Shown here: positions 33,065 through 42,445 of the stretch, piece by piece
Layout of the letters: every line of letters starts with the position of its first letter
Numbering within the stretch: the first letter of the stretch is position 1
Assembly: GCF_041927875.1 (NCBI RefSeq)
Contig: NZ_JBHFHN010000010.1
Length of the DNA: 64,000 nt
Reading direction: 5' to 3' (one strand)
Source of the DNA: Paracoccus sp041927875
GTDB taxonomy: Bacteria; Pseudomonadota; Alphaproteobacteria; Rhodobacterales; Rhodobacteraceae
Position numbers and translations under genes: made by a program
The notes under the pieces: generated by a model
Seen by the model: only the letters and a program-made list of their open reading frames with translations
Told to the model about the DNA's origin: nothing
The model's database searches: none

Positions 33065-34328
33065 CGCTGCTCCCCCAAGGGTCCGGCCCCAAGGGCCAAT
33101 CTATGCCCAGCGACTGCGCCACGCGCAGCGCCGACAGCAGCCCATCCTCGTGAAAGCCATAGCGCGTCCAGGCCCCGGCGTAATGGATGCCGCCGCGCCC
33201 CTGAATGGCGGGCAGCCGCGCCTGCGCCGCCATCGCCGCCGCGTCGAATTGCGGATGCGCGAAGGTGGCCTGATCGTGGATCTGCTGCGGCTCGACCTCG
33301 GGGTTCAGGGTGACGATCAGCGGCTGCGGCGTGGTCAGGTTCTGCAACCGGTTCATCCAGTAGGACAGGCTGATCGGCCGGTCGGTGGTCGGCGCGCGCG
33401 CTGCGGTGACATAGTTCCACGAGGCCCAGGCCCGCCTGCGGCGCGGCATGAAACGGGTGTCGGAATGCAGCACCATGCGGTTCGGCTGGGTGCGCAGCGC
33501 GCCCAGGATCGCGGCCTCATCGGGGTCGGGGCGGTCCAGCAGCGCCAGCGCTTGCGGGGCATGGGTGGCGATCACCACGCGGTCGAAATCCTGCGGGCCG
33601 GCGTCGGTCATCACCGTCACCCCGCCCGGATGCCGCCGCAGCCCGCGTACCGGGCAGTTCAGCCGCAGCGCGCCGCGTAACCGCGACAGGATCGCCTGCA
33701 CATAGACCTGCGATCCGCCCTGAACCGTCATCCATTTCGGATGGCGGTTCACTGTCAGCAGGCCGTGATTGTCGAAGAACCGCAGAAAGGCCGCCGCCGG
33801 GAAATCCAGCATCCCCGCGGTCGGCGTCGACCAGATCGCGCCCGAGATCGGCAGCAGGAACCGATCCCGAAACGCCGCGCCGAGGCCCATGGTGTCGATC
33901 AGATCGCCCAGCGATCCCGTCGTGCCATGATGCGCTGGGGCCTGCCGGAAGAACCGCAGGATGTCGCGCACCAGCCGCCAATGCGCCGGGCTGGCCATCA
34001 GCCCCGGCTGCGCCAGCAGGGCCAGCGGCGTGGTGGTGCCATATTCGTAACGCCCACCATCCAGGCTGACCGAAAACGACATGTCGCTGGGCGACAGGGT
34101 GACGCCCAGATGATCCATCAGCGGCACGAACAAGGGATAGGTGCGGGCGTTGCAGACGATGAAGCCGGTATCCACCGCCACGCCCCCCGCCATCACGGTG
34201 CGGGCGTGGCCGCCGGGCCGGGCCTCGGCCTCGAACAGGGTGACGTCGTGATGCGGGTCCAGCAGAAAGTCGGCACCCAGACCGGAAATGCCGCCGCCAA
34301 TCCCGCAATCTTCATCGTTCCCCCACAC
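33054..34328 (-). CDS. FAD-dependent amine-oxidase-like protein, 5' frameshift
   Basis: Flavoprotein of the NAD/FAD-binding amine oxidase family in the CFA/DUF1365 cluster. Dinucleotide motif GGGISGLGADFLLDPHHDVTL, then FEAEARPGGHARTV, VDTGFIVCNARTYPLFVPLM and the C-terminal GGIHYAGAWTRYGFHEDGLL. The expected start is ATGAAGATTGCG at 34315 (MKIAVIGGG in relatives). It is out of frame by one base: GCGGGATT replaces an expected GCGGTGATT-like sequence near 34300. The only in-frame start, GTG at 34328, gives VWGNDEDCGIGGG, lacks the hydrophobic first strand and has no good ribosome-binding site. Probably a 1-nt deletion or a sequence error. Confidence 0.78.
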   Translation of the reverse strand: MWGNDEDCGIGGGISGLGADFLLDPHHDVTLFEAEARPGGHARTVMAGGVAVDTGFIVCNARTYPLFVPLMDHLGVTLSPSDMSFSVSLDGGRYEYGTTTPLALLAQPGLMASPAHWRLVRDILRFFRQAPAHHGTTGSLGDLIDTMGLGAAFRDRFLLPISGAIWSTPTAGMLDFPAAAFLRFFDNHGLLTVNRHPKWMTVQGGSQVYVQAILSRLRGALRLNCPVRGLRRHPGGVTVMTDAGPQDFDRVVIATHAPQALALLDRPDPDEAAILGALRTQPNRMVLHSDTRFMPRRRRAWASWNYVTAARAPTTDRPISLSYWMNRLQNLTTPQPLIVTLNPEVEPQQIHDQATFAHPQFDAAAMAAQARLPAIQGRGGIHYAGAWTRYGFHEDGLLSALRVAQSLGIDWPLGPDPWGSSDVR

Positions 34329-34408
34329 CCGGCGAAACCGGTATCGACGAAACGATGCGCGCCGCGCAAGGGTTGCGCGTGCTGCAGATTTCTTTTGCGC
34401 CGGTGGGG

Positions 34409-35260
34409 TCAGGCGATGGTGGCGGTCGCATCCATCGCCAGGGCGCCGTCGCTCCGACGCGCCCACAGCCGGATGCTGCGGCCATCGCCCTGCGGCTGGC
34501 CGTGAACGCTGAAGGGCGCGGTGTCAAAGATCGTCGCCAGCGCGCGGAACTGGAAATCGGTGACAGTGGCCTCCGGCATCTGGCGCCGCAGCAGGTCCAA
34601 AAGCAGCGTCGCCAGCAGCGGGCCATGCACCACCAGGCCGTCATAACCCTCGGTCCCGGTGCAGAAGGGGTGGTCGTAATGAATGCGGTGGCCGTTAAAG
34701 GTCAGCGCCGAATAGCGAAACAGCAGCACCGGGTCGGGGGTGATGTCGCGGGCAAAGGCCCAGGTGTCGGGCGCGGGCGGCGGCGCGGTGATGGGGGCAA
34801 GCGGGTCGGCGGGCTGGCGATAAACGATGTCGTGGTCTTCCTCGATCCCCAACACATCGCCGTCAAAAACCTGATGGCGCACGGTGACGAACACCAGATC
34901 GCCCGACCGCCCCGCCTTGTGGGTGACCGATGCCACGGTCGAGACCTTGCGCAGCACCTGCCCGATGCGCATCGGCGCCAGCCACCGCAGGCGGCTGCCC
35001 GCCCACATCCGGCGTGGCAGCGGCACCGGCGGCAGGAAGCCGCCAAGCGCCGCATGGCCGTCATATCCGGCCTGCGCCCGCTTGAAGATCGGCAGGAAAT
35101 GCAGCCAGTGCCACAGCGGCGGTAGCGGCGAGCCATCCGCATAGGGGGGATCGTCGCGGTCCAGCGTGGCGGCAAGTGCATTGGCGGGAAAGGGCGCGAT
35201 GCGTTCGGTCAGCGTCTCGGTCTGGCCGATCCAGCCTTGCAGATGGGCGATGTCGATCAT
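34409..35260 (-). CDS. MaoC/HTD2-like acyl-CoA hydratase (mesaconyl-C4-CoA hydratase-like)
   Basis: Hot-dog-fold hydratase/dehydratase of 283 residues with two tandem hot-dog halves. The opening IAHLQGWIGQTETLTERIAP with WHWLHFLP and GGFLPPVPLPRRMWAGSR belongs to the FAS1-like/HTD2 group. The second half, FRYSALTFNGHRIHYDHPFC followed by GYDGLVVHGPLLATLLLDLL, carries the conserved His and acidic residues of MaoC enzymes. Relatives hydrate mesaconyl- or itaconyl-type CoA esters or dehydrate 3-hydroxyacyl substrates. It stands alone between two operons, with 80 nt to the FAD-oxidase gene, so no pathway context is visible. Confidence 0.75.
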   Translation of the reverse strand: MIDIAHLQGWIGQTETLTERIAPFPANALAATLDRDDPPYADGSPLPPLWHWLHFLPIFKRAQAGYDGHAALGGFLPPVPLPRRMWAGSRLRWLAPMRIGQVLRKVSTVASVTHKAGRSGDLVFVTVRHQVFDGDVLGIEEDHDIVYRQPADPLAPITAPPPAPDTWAFARDITPDPVLLFRYSALTFNGHRIHYDHPFCTGTEGYDGLVVHGPLLATLLLDLLRRQMPEATVTDFQFRALATIFDTAPFSVHGQPQGDGRSIRLWARRSDGALAMDATATIA

Positions 35261-35316
35261 CGTGCGGTGCCTTGGGTCATGCCCGTTGATCGCAGCGCCG
35301 CGCGCCGATGTCCAGA

Positions 35317-36840
35317 TCAGCCAGCCAGTTCGCCTGCCAATCGGTCCAGCCGCTGATAGGCCGCCCAGCGGCGGGCGTGGATCGCCTGCCAGGCGGGGTC
35401 GGGCGCGATCTGGTCGCGGATGCCCGCCAGCGCCGCCTGCGCGCCCCCCACCGCCATCAGCGCGGTGACGGCCGCGCCCAGCAACACCGGCTCATCCGCG
35501 TCGGGGATCAGCACGGTGCAGCCGGTCGCATCGGCGTAAAGCCGCGCCAGCAGCGGGCTTTTCGCATGGCCGCCGCACAGGATCAGCCGGGTGATGGCAT
35601 AATCGGCGGCGTTCAGGCGGTCGATGATGGCGCGGGTGCCATGGGCGATGCCCGTGGCCGTGGCCCAGTAAAGCCGCAGGAACTGCTCGGGCGGGTCGTC
35701 AAAGGTCAGCCCGGCGATGATCGCGCGGCGGTCGGGATCGGCATGGGGGGATCGGTTGCCCAGAAAGTCGGGCAGCACGTGCAGATCGGGCGCAGGGTCG
35801 CCATCGGCCATCCGGTCCAGGATCGCGGCCTGCACCCGGCCATGCACATCGGGACCGAAGGCCGCCGCACCGGCATGGCTGGCCACCAGATGATCCAGCG
35901 CCGCGCCGGTGGCGGTCTGGCCGCCCTCGTTCAGCCACAATCCGGGCAGCACCGCGCCCAGATACGGCCCCCAGACGCCCGGCACCGCCTGCGCCTGCGG
36001 GTGCAACGCCATGTGGCAGTTCGAGGTGCCGGCGATCAGCGCCAGCGTATCCGGCGCGGGCGCGGCGCCCAGCACCGCCAAGGCCCCGGCGTGGGCGTCG
36101 ATGATCCCGGCGGCCACCCGCACGGCTGTCGGCAGGCCCAGATCGGCGGCGGCCTTGGCGGTCAGCGGTCCCAGATCGGTGCCGATGTCCACCGCGCGAT
36201 CGGGCACTTTGGTTCGCGCCTGAAGATCGGTCAGGTCGATGGCCGCCAGAAAGTCGCCGTCCCAGGCAGGGGTCTGATCGGGCAGATAGCCCCATTTGCA
36301 GGTCAGCGTGCAGGCCGACCTTTCGTTCGACCCCGAGGCCTTCCAGGTCAGCCAATCGGCCAGATCAAAGGCCGCGCCCATCCGCGCCCACAGATCGTGG
36401 CGATGCGCCTTGAGCCACATCAGCTTGGGCATCTCCATTTCCGGCGACATGGTGCCGCCGACATAGGCCAGCGGCCGCGCGCCGGTGGCATTGGCGCGCG
36501 CCGCCTGTTCGGTGGCGCGCTGATCCATCCACAGGATCACGTCCCAGTCGCCCGACAGGGGCAGAGGCGCGCCTTGCGCATCGGTCAGCACCAGCGAACA
36601 GGTGGCGTCAAAGCCGATACCCGTGACGCGCGCCGGATCGACCCCGGCTTGCGCCATCGCGCCACGGACCGAGGCGCAGATCGCCCCCCAGATGTCGGCG
36701 CTGGATTGCTCGGCCCAACCGGCCTGCGGGTGGTGGATGCGCAGGCCCTGGCGGGCGCTGCCCAGCATCCGGCCCTGGGCGTCGAATACCCCGGCGCGGG
36801 CGGATTGCGTGCCGACGTCAACCCCGATCACATAGGTCAT
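35317..36840 (-). CDS. FGGY-family carbohydrate kinase (ribulokinase-like)
   Basis: Sugar kinase of 507 residues. The N-terminal ATP/sugar motif is VIGVDVGTQSARAGVFDAQG, the sugar-binding Asp-Gln is in WMDQRATEQA, and the C-terminal domain carries IAGTSNCHMAL, EGGQTATGA and LILCGGHAKSPLLARLYADA. The GTSxCHM motif is typical of pentulose (ribulokinase-type) FGGY kinases rather than glycerol kinases. It is the last gene of a ribose-type ABC operon, 9 nt after a permease, so it probably phosphorylates the imported sugar or its ketose. Exact substrate unknown. Confidence 0.87.
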   Translation of the reverse strand: MTYVIGVDVGTQSARAGVFDAQGRMLGSARQGLRIHHPQAGWAEQSSADIWGAICASVRGAMAQAGVDPARVTGIGFDATCSLVLTDAQGAPLPLSGDWDVILWMDQRATEQAARANATGARPLAYVGGTMSPEMEMPKLMWLKAHRHDLWARMGAAFDLADWLTWKASGSNERSACTLTCKWGYLPDQTPAWDGDFLAAIDLTDLQARTKVPDRAVDIGTDLGPLTAKAAADLGLPTAVRVAAGIIDAHAGALAVLGAAPAPDTLALIAGTSNCHMALHPQAQAVPGVWGPYLGAVLPGLWLNEGGQTATGAALDHLVASHAGAAAFGPDVHGRVQAAILDRMADGDPAPDLHVLPDFLGNRSPHADPDRRAIIAGLTFDDPPEQFLRLYWATATGIAHGTRAIIDRLNAADYAITRLILCGGHAKSPLLARLYADATGCTVLIPDADEPVLLGAAVTALMAVGGAQAALAGIRDQIAPDPAWQAIHARRWAAYQRLDRLAGELAG

Positions 36841-36849
36841 CGCGTTCCC

Positions 36850-37806
36850 CTATCTTCGCCGCAACAGGCTGGTGCGGCCGATCATCACGATGATCAGAAA
36901 GCCGCCCCAGACAGCGGTCACCAGATGCTGATTGGCCCCCAGCACGTTCATGCCGCTGGCGATCAGTTGCAGGCTGACCAGCGCGATGGCCAGCGGCACC
37001 ACCCGGCCAAAGCCGCCGAACGGATCGGCCCCGGCCAGAAAGCACGCCAGGATCGTCATCAGCAGATAGCTTTCGCCATGCCCCACCCGAACCGAGTTGA
37101 ACCGCGCCAGCATCATCAGCCCCGCAAGGGCCGCCATGAACCCCGACAGCGCATAAACCGCGACCAGCACCCGGCGGGTGTCAATGCCCGAGAAAGTCGC
37201 CGCCGCCGGGTTCGACCCGACCATGTGGATGCGATAGCCCAGCCTCGTATAGCGCATGATCCAGACCCACAGCGCCACCGCCGCCGCAAAGATCAGCAGC
37301 GGCACCGGCAGGCCCAGCAGGCTGCCATGGCCCACCACCTCAAGCACCGGGGGCATGCCGGATATGTCGCCGCCACGGGTCGCGAACTCACCCACGCCGC
37401 GCAACAGGATCATCGCGCCAAGGGTCACCAGGATCGGATGCGCCTCGACCCAGGCGATCATCGCGCCGATGGCCGCGCCGATCGCCGCCCCCGCCAGCAG
37501 CGCGGCGATCATCGCCAAGGCAATGCCCGCGCCGCCCGCATCGGGCATCACCTGCGTCATCAGCACGGCGGCGATCAGCCCGGCGGCATTGGCGGTATAG
37601 GTCACGGCCAGGTTTAGCCCGCCCGCGACGATGGGAATGAACATCGCCAGCGTCAGCAGCCCCAGTTCCGGCAGTTGAAACGCCATCGACCGCAGCGCCA
37701 CCGGCCCCAGCACCTGCGGCGCAAAGGCCGCAAAGCCCGCCAGCACCAGCGCCAGAAAGCCCAGCATCGACAGGGTTTCGCGCGTGTCGGGATGCAGGTT
37801 GCGCAT
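36850..37806 (-). CDS. Sugar ABC transporter permease 2 (RbsC-like)
   Basis: Inner-membrane permease of the RbsC/XylH type, 318 residues, eight to ten membrane helices. Family markers include LAMFIPIVAGGLNLAVTYTA, AWVEAHPILVTLGAMILLRG and YTRLGYRIHMVGSNPAAATF with SGI. It overlaps the other permease gene by one base (37806) and is clearly its paralogue, so the channel is probably a heterodimer as in LsrCD-type systems. Confidence 0.87.
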   Translation of the reverse strand: MRNLHPDTRETLSMLGFLALVLAGFAAFAPQVLGPVALRSMAFQLPELGLLTLAMFIPIVAGGLNLAVTYTANAAGLIAAVLMTQVMPDAGGAGIALAMIAALLAGAAIGAAIGAMIAWVEAHPILVTLGAMILLRGVGEFATRGGDISGMPPVLEVVGHGSLLGLPVPLLIFAAAVALWVWIMRYTRLGYRIHMVGSNPAAATFSGIDTRRVLVAVYALSGFMAALAGLMMLARFNSVRVGHGESYLLMTILACFLAGADPFGGFGRVVPLAIALVSLQLIASGMNVLGANQHLVTAVWGGFLIIVMIGRTSLLRRR

Positions 37807-38780
37807 CAGATCTGGCCTCCGCCAAGGTTGTGGCGCAAACGGCCGAAGTTGATGCCGGTGACGGCGATCAGGATGATCGCGCCGACCACGATCTTGAAGG
37901 CATAGGGCGACACGCCCAGCAGGTTCAGCCCGTTCTGCACCATGGCCAGCAGCAGCACCCCCAGGATCGTGCCCGCCACCGTGCCGCGCCCGCCGCCCAG
38001 CACCGCGCCGCCCAGAACCGTGGCGGCCAGCACGTCGAACTCACGCCCGTAAAGGGCGTTCGGGACGACCTCGCGCACGATATGGGCCTGCATCAGACCG
38101 GCCAGCCCCGCCATCGCGCCCAGCCAGCCATAGGCGAACAGATGCACCCGCCAGCCGCTGACACCGGATCGCAGCGCGGCCTCGGGGTTGGATCCATAGC
38201 CGGCCAGTTGGCGACCAAAGCCGGTGCGGTTCAGGATCGCCCAGGTCAGCGTCGCGACCAGCACCACGACCGCCACCGGCAGCCCCAACCGCGCCGCGCC
38301 GCTGGCCGTGTCGATCGACAGGATCTGCACCCGCGTATCCAGCCAGTCGGGGATCATGTAGATCGACCGCCCGCCGGTCAGGAACATCAGCAGCCCGAAA
38401 TACAGGTTGAACGTGGCGATGGTGACGATGATCGAGACGATGCGAAAGCCGTGGATCAGCGCGGCGTTGAACAGCCCCAGCCCGGCACCGATAGCCATGG
38501 CCAGCACGATGCCCATCGCCCAGTTGCCGCCGCCGATCCCCATCAGCGCGGTGATCGCGACATATTGCACGACCGAGGCCCCGACCGAAAACGAGATGTC
38601 GATCCCCCCGATCAGCAGCACGACCAGCAGGCCAAGCGCGAAGATCATGTTGACCGCGCTGGCGTTCAAGAGGTCGAACAGGTTTTGCATGCTGGCAAAG
38701 CCCGGCGCGGTCAGCGACAGCGCGCTGGCGATGGCCAGGATCAGCAGGGCCAGGATGGCCTCGACCGACAGCCTAGGCAT
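37806..38780 (-). CDS. Sugar ABC transporter permease 1 (RbsC-like)
   Basis: Inner-membrane permease of about 324 residues. Markers: FALGLLVVLLIGGIDISFSV, FRIVSIIVTIATFNLYFGLL, RTGFGRQLAGYGSNPEAALR and FDVLAATVLGGAVLGGGRGT. The start at 38780 is preferred over 38813 because GAGGAGG lies 7 nt before it; it overlaps the end of the ATPase gene. Second of the paired permeases of the operon. Confidence 0.87.
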   Translation of the reverse strand: MPRLSVEAILALLILAIASALSLTAPGFASMQNLFDLLNASAVNMIFALGLLVVLLIGGIDISFSVGASVVQYVAITALMGIGGGNWAMGIVLAMAIGAGLGLFNAALIHGFRIVSIIVTIATFNLYFGLLMFLTGGRSIYMIPDWLDTRVQILSIDTASGAARLGLPVAVVVLVATLTWAILNRTGFGRQLAGYGSNPEAALRSGVSGWRVHLFAYGWLGAMAGLAGLMQAHIVREVVPNALYGREFDVLAATVLGGAVLGGGRGTVAGTILGVLLLAMVQNGLNLLGVSPYAFKIVVGAIILIAVTGINFGRLRHNLGGGQI

Positions 38781-40263
38781 GGGCGGCCTCCTCGATCTGG
38801 GTGTCGGTGACATGGCGCGGGTCGATCTGGCGGGTCAGCCGCCCGTCGCGCAGCACCAGGATGCGGTCGCAGTTCACGCGCAGTTCGCTGGCCTCGTCCG
38901 AGATGACAAGGATCGCCATGCCCTGATCGGCCAGGTCGCGGACGATGCGAAAGATCCCCTCTTTCGCGCCGACATCGACGCCGACGGTGGGCGCGTCCAG
39001 GATCAGCACGCGCGGCTGCGTCGCCAGCCATTTCGCCAGCACCACCCGCTGCTGGTTGCCGCCCGACAGGCTGTTCACCGGCAGATCGACGTCATGCGCC
39101 TTGATCGACAGGCGCCCCACCCAGTCGCGCGCCAGATCGGCCAGGGCGCGCGGCCACAGCCAGGCGGCGCGGCCGATCCGGGGCAGGGCGGCCATCGCGG
39201 CATTGTCGGCGATGGATTGCACCTGGATCAGCCCCAGATTCAGCCGGTCCTCGGACACATAGGCCAGCCCGGCGCGGATCGCATCGCGGTTCGACCGGAA
39301 CGCCTGCGGCACCCCGTCCAGCAGGATCTGCCCGGCATCGGGGCGCGTCATGCCGAACAGGCACAAAGCCAGTTCGGTGCGACCCGACCCCAGAAGGCCG
39401 GTCAGCCCGACGATCTCACCCTTGTGCAGGGTCAGGTCGATGTCGTGAAACTGCCCGGTGCGCGTCAGCCCCTGCACCGTCAGCACCGGCGTATCGAACG
39501 CCTTGGGCGCGCGCGGCGTGTCGGTCAGTTCGCGCCCGGTCATCAGCGTGGTCAGGCGGCTTTGCGTCATCCCCCTTGCCGGGAAGGTGCCGACCTTGCG
39601 GCCATCGCGCAGCACCGTCACGCGGTCGGCAATGTCCAGCACCTCGGCCAGGCGGTGACTGACAAAGACCACGGCGATGCCGTCATCGGTCATCCGCCGC
39701 ACCGCCGCCAGCAGCCCTGCGACCTCGGCCTGGGTCAGCGAGGCGGTGGGTTCGTCCATGAACACGATCCGCGCATCGGCGGCCAGCACGCGGGCAATGG
39801 CGATCAACTGGCGCTGCGCGATCGGCAGATCGCCCAGCCGGGTCGCGGGGTCCAGATCCAGCCCCAGCCGGGCCAGCACGGCGCGGGCTTGTTCGGCCAG
39901 GTCCGCGCGGTTCGGCGGCGCAAGGGGACGCGCGACGAAACTGTCATAGCCGATGTTCTCGGCCAGGGTCAGGTCGGGAAACAGCGCCAGATCCTGCCAG
40001 ATCACATGAATGCCCGCCGCCCGCGCCTGCGAGGGCGTCAGCCGCGCCTGCGCGGCACCGCCATGCAGCGCGATCCGCGCGCCGGCTTCGGGCGCGTAGA
40101 CGCCGTTCACGATCTTGATCAGCGTGGATTTGCCACAGCCGTTTTCACCGGCCAGGCAGTGAACCTCGCCCGCGGTCAGGTCAAAGGAAACGTCATCCAG
40201 CGCGGTCAGCCGGCCAAACCGGCAGGTGACCTGCGCCAGCGACAGCACGGTATCGGCGGCCAT
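38773..40263 (-). CDS. Sugar ABC transporter ATP-binding protein (RbsA-like)
   Basis: Double ATPase of the RbsA/MglA type, 496 residues with two fused nucleotide-binding domains. The first has Walker A GENGCGKST, signature-region LPIAQRQLIAIARVL and Walker B IVFMDEPTASLT. The second has a degenerate Walker A (GLLGSGRTE), signature LSGGNQQRVVLAKWL and VLILDAPTVGVDVGAKEGI. The Glu after Walker B is Ala in the second domain, as is common in this family. It energises sugar uptake by the two following permeases. Confidence 0.9.
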   Translation of the reverse strand: MAADTVLSLAQVTCRFGRLTALDDVSFDLTAGEVHCLAGENGCGKSTLIKIVNGVYAPEAGARIALHGGAAQARLTPSQARAAGIHVIWQDLALFPDLTLAENIGYDSFVARPLAPPNRADLAEQARAVLARLGLDLDPATRLGDLPIAQRQLIAIARVLAADARIVFMDEPTASLTQAEVAGLLAAVRRMTDDGIAVVFVSHRLAEVLDIADRVTVLRDGRKVGTFPARGMTQSRLTTLMTGRELTDTPRAPKAFDTPVLTVQGLTRTGQFHDIDLTLHKGEIVGLTGLLGSGRTELALCLFGMTRPDAGQILLDGVPQAFRSNRDAIRAGLAYVSEDRLNLGLIQVQSIADNAAMAALPRIGRAAWLWPRALADLARDWVGRLSIKAHDVDLPVNSLSGGNQQRVVLAKWLATQPRVLILDAPTVGVDVGAKEGIFRIVRDLADQGMAILVISDEASELRVNCDRILVLRDGRLTRQIDPRHVTDTQIEEAAHA

Positions 40264-40317
40264 CGGGTACCCGCAAGAAAGGGGGCGGCGCAGGGATCGC
40301 GCCGCCCGGATCAGGGC

Positions 40318-41292
40318 TTACAGCCCCAGTTCGGCCAGACCGTCGATGGTGGTCTTGTCCAGCGCCAGCGGCTTGTTGCCATAGATCACATGGCCATCCA
40401 GCTTGACCGGACCCAGGATCGGCAGATCGGCGCCATCGTTGATCGCTTCGCCATCGACCAGCATCTTGCCCAGTTGGACAAAGGCCTTGCCGGCCTCAAG
40501 CGGGGACCACAGGAAGCCGCCGGTGATGGCACCGTCATGGACCAGCTTCTGCCCCTGACCGGCGCTGAACAGGCCCATGACCGCGACCTTGCCCTCAAGC
40601 CCGCGTTCCTGCACGGCGCGGGCGGCACCGATCGGCCCCTGACTGCCAAAGCCGATGATGCCCGACAGATCGGGATGGGCGCGCAGCAGATCCAGCGTGG
40701 TGTTGCGCGAATCGTCGACCGATTCCGCCACGCCAAAGCGGTCGGCGGCCTGTTTGTAATCGGGGCATTCGGTGGCCAGCCAGTTCGCGGCGGCATCGGC
40801 CCAGGCGTTATGCGCCGGCACGGTCAGCCCGCCGACATACATCACATAGCTGCCCTTGCAGCCGGTGGTGTCCTTCAGCAGCTTGGCGTGCGCCTCACCC
40901 AGGTCTTTCGACGACACCATTTCAAAGTCGAAATCGACGTTCTGGCTGTCGGGCGATTCATGGGTGATGACCTTGATCCCGGCCTCACGCGCGCGTTTCA
41001 GCACCGGTTCCAGCACGGCGGCATCGTTGGGCACGACGCCGATCACATCGACGCCACGGGCGATCAGATCCTCGATCGCGCGCACCTGAAGTGCCGGGTC
41101 GGCGCTGGTCGGGCCAACCATGAAGGCATCGACGCCCAAAGCCTCGGCCTGTTCCTTGATGCCGGTTTCCATGGCGTTGAACCACGGAATGCCGCCGATC
41201 TTGACCACGATGCCGATGCTGGGCTTGTCACCCGCCGCCGCAGCGCCCGCGATCAGCGCGATGGCCGAGGCTGCAAACAGGATCTTCTTCAT
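40318..41292 (-). CDS. Sugar ABC transporter substrate-binding protein (RbsB/LsrB-like)
   Basis: Periplasmic binding protein of about 324 residues. Signal peptide MKKILFAASAIALIAGAAAA, then the type I fold: GIVVKIGGIPWFNAMETGIK, LIARGVDVIGVVPNDAAVLE, AREAGIKVITHESPDSQNVD, MYVGGLTVPAHNAWADAAAN and GIIGFGSQGPIGAARAVQER. The pattern is closest to LsrB/rhamnose-type binders. A G-rich ribosome-binding site precedes the ATG. First gene of the minus-strand operon, divergent from the LacI-type regulator. Confidence 0.9.
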   Translation of the reverse strand: MKKILFAASAIALIAGAAAAGDKPSIGIVVKIGGIPWFNAMETGIKEQAEALGVDAFMVGPTSADPALQVRAIEDLIARGVDVIGVVPNDAAVLEPVLKRAREAGIKVITHESPDSQNVDFDFEMVSSKDLGEAHAKLLKDTTGCKGSYVMYVGGLTVPAHNAWADAAANWLATECPDYKQAADRFGVAESVDDSRNTTLDLLRAHPDLSGIIGFGSQGPIGAARAVQERGLEGKVAVMGLFSAGQGQKLVHDGAITGGFLWSPLEAGKAFVQLGKMLVDGEAINDGADLPILGPVKLDGHVIYGNKPLALDKTTIDGLAELGL

Positions 41293-41333
41293 TTTCCCCC
41301 CGATCGGGCGACGCGCGCCCCTTTGGTCATACC

Positions 41334-41363
41334 TGCGCAAACCGTTGCACAATCGTTTGCGCA
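41334..41363. promoter_or_regulatory. LacI-type operator in divergent promoter
   Basis: A 9-bp perfect inverted repeat, TGCGCAAAC-(12 nt)-GTTTGCGCA. It can be read as two overlapping LacI-family half-palindromes around TTGCACAA-TCGT-TTGCGCAA. It lies in the 145-bp gap between the binding-protein gene and the LacI-type regulator, so it probably controls both directions. Confidence 0.65.
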
Positions 41364-41437
41364 AGCTGAAACTTCCTTGTCGCCGCCGCAAAGTCAAGAT
41401 TATTGTGCGTGATGTTAACGCAATCCTGGCCCGGCCG

Positions 41438-42445
41438 ATGAACACCCGCCCCGTCTCTATCCGCGACATCGCCGACCGGGCGGGGGTGTCGGTGTCGACG
41501 GTCAGCGCGGTGCTGAACGGCAGTTGGCAGCGCCGCCGGATCAAGCCCGACACCGCGCAACGGGTGCGCGATCTGGCGCAGGATCTGGGCTTTACGCCGA
41601 ACCGCCAGGCGCAGGCCTTGCGCGGCGACCGGTCGGGGATGATCGGGATGATCCTGCCGATGCATGACAACCGGTTCTTCAGCACCATCTCGCAAGCCTT
41701 TGAGCATGAGGCGCGGGCGCGCGGTCTGTTCCCGGTGATCGTCAGCGCCCTGCGCGACCCCGCGCTGGAGCTGGATGCGGCGCGGCATCTGCTGGCCTAC
41801 CGGATCGACACGCTGTTCGTGGTGGGGGCCACCGCGCCCGATCCGGTGGCCGAACTGGCGCAGGCCCAGGGGGTCGAGGTGCTGAACCTTGACCTGCCGG
41901 GGCGGCTGGCGCCCTCGATCGTGTCGGACAGTTTTACCGGCTGCCGCGATCTGACCGGCGCCGCCCTGCGCGCCCATCCCGACCCGCGCAGCGCGCTGTT
42001 CATCGGTGGGCGCGCGCATGATTTCGCCACGGTCCAGCGCCTGCGCGGCTTTGATGCGGCGCTGGCCGATGTCGCGCCGGGGATCGCGGTGCAGCGCATC
42101 GTCGACGGCTACAACCCCGACCGGGCCGAGGCCGCGCTGCGCCGGATCGTGGCGGATCGCGGCCTGCCCTCCGTGCTGATCGTCAACTCGACCATCGCGT
42201 TCGAGGGCGTGGTGCGCGCCCTGCGCGACACGCCGCCGGGCAGCCTGCGGCAGACGGTGATCGGCGTGTTCGACCACGACCCTTTTGCGGCGCTTTTGGA
42301 CATGCCGCTGATCATGGTGCGCCAGAACGGCGCGGGGCTGGTGCAGCGCGCCTTTCATCAGCTTGACCACCGCGCGCTGGCCCCCGGCCAGACCGAGCTG
42401 GTGCCCTGCGATCTGGTCATGACGCCGGGGCTGGCCGCGCGATGA
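41438..42445 (+). CDS. LacI-family transcriptional regulator
   Basis: Sugar-responsive repressor of about 335 residues. The LacI helix-turn-helix is clear (VSIRDIADRAGVSVSTVSAV with the hinge helix NRQAQALRG), followed by a periplasmic-binding-protein-like effector domain (GMIGMILPMHDNRFFSTISQ, DTLFVVGATAPDPVAELAQA, SALFIGGRAHDFATVQRLRG). It is divergent from the RbsABC-type operon and presumably regulates it. Unusually, its stop overlaps the cydD ATG (ATGA at 42442), coupling a sugar regulator to the cytochrome-bd maturation genes. Confidence 0.9.
   Translation: MNTRPVSIRDIADRAGVSVSTVSAVLNGSWQRRRIKPDTAQRVRDLAQDLGFTPNRQAQALRGDRSGMIGMILPMHDNRFFSTISQAFEHEARARGLFPVIVSALRDPALELDAARHLLAYRIDTLFVVGATAPDPVAELAQAQGVEVLNLDLPGRLAPSIVSDSFTGCRDLTGAALRAHPDPRSALFIGGRAHDFATVQRLRGFDAALADVAPGIAVQRIVDGYNPDRAEAALRRIVADRGLPSVLIVNSTIAFEGVVRALRDTPPGSLRQTVIGVFDHDPFAALLDMPLIMVRQNGAGLVQRAFHQLDHRALAPGQTELVPCDLVMTPGLAAR

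Noticed and set aside
38407..41412. A 1001-codon plus-strand open frame across the sugar-transporter operon
   Set aside because: It is antisense to well-supported permease, ATPase and binding-protein genes and has no recognisable motifs. High GC with third-position bias makes such long shadow frames common here, as also at 35308-37617 and 26499-28697.
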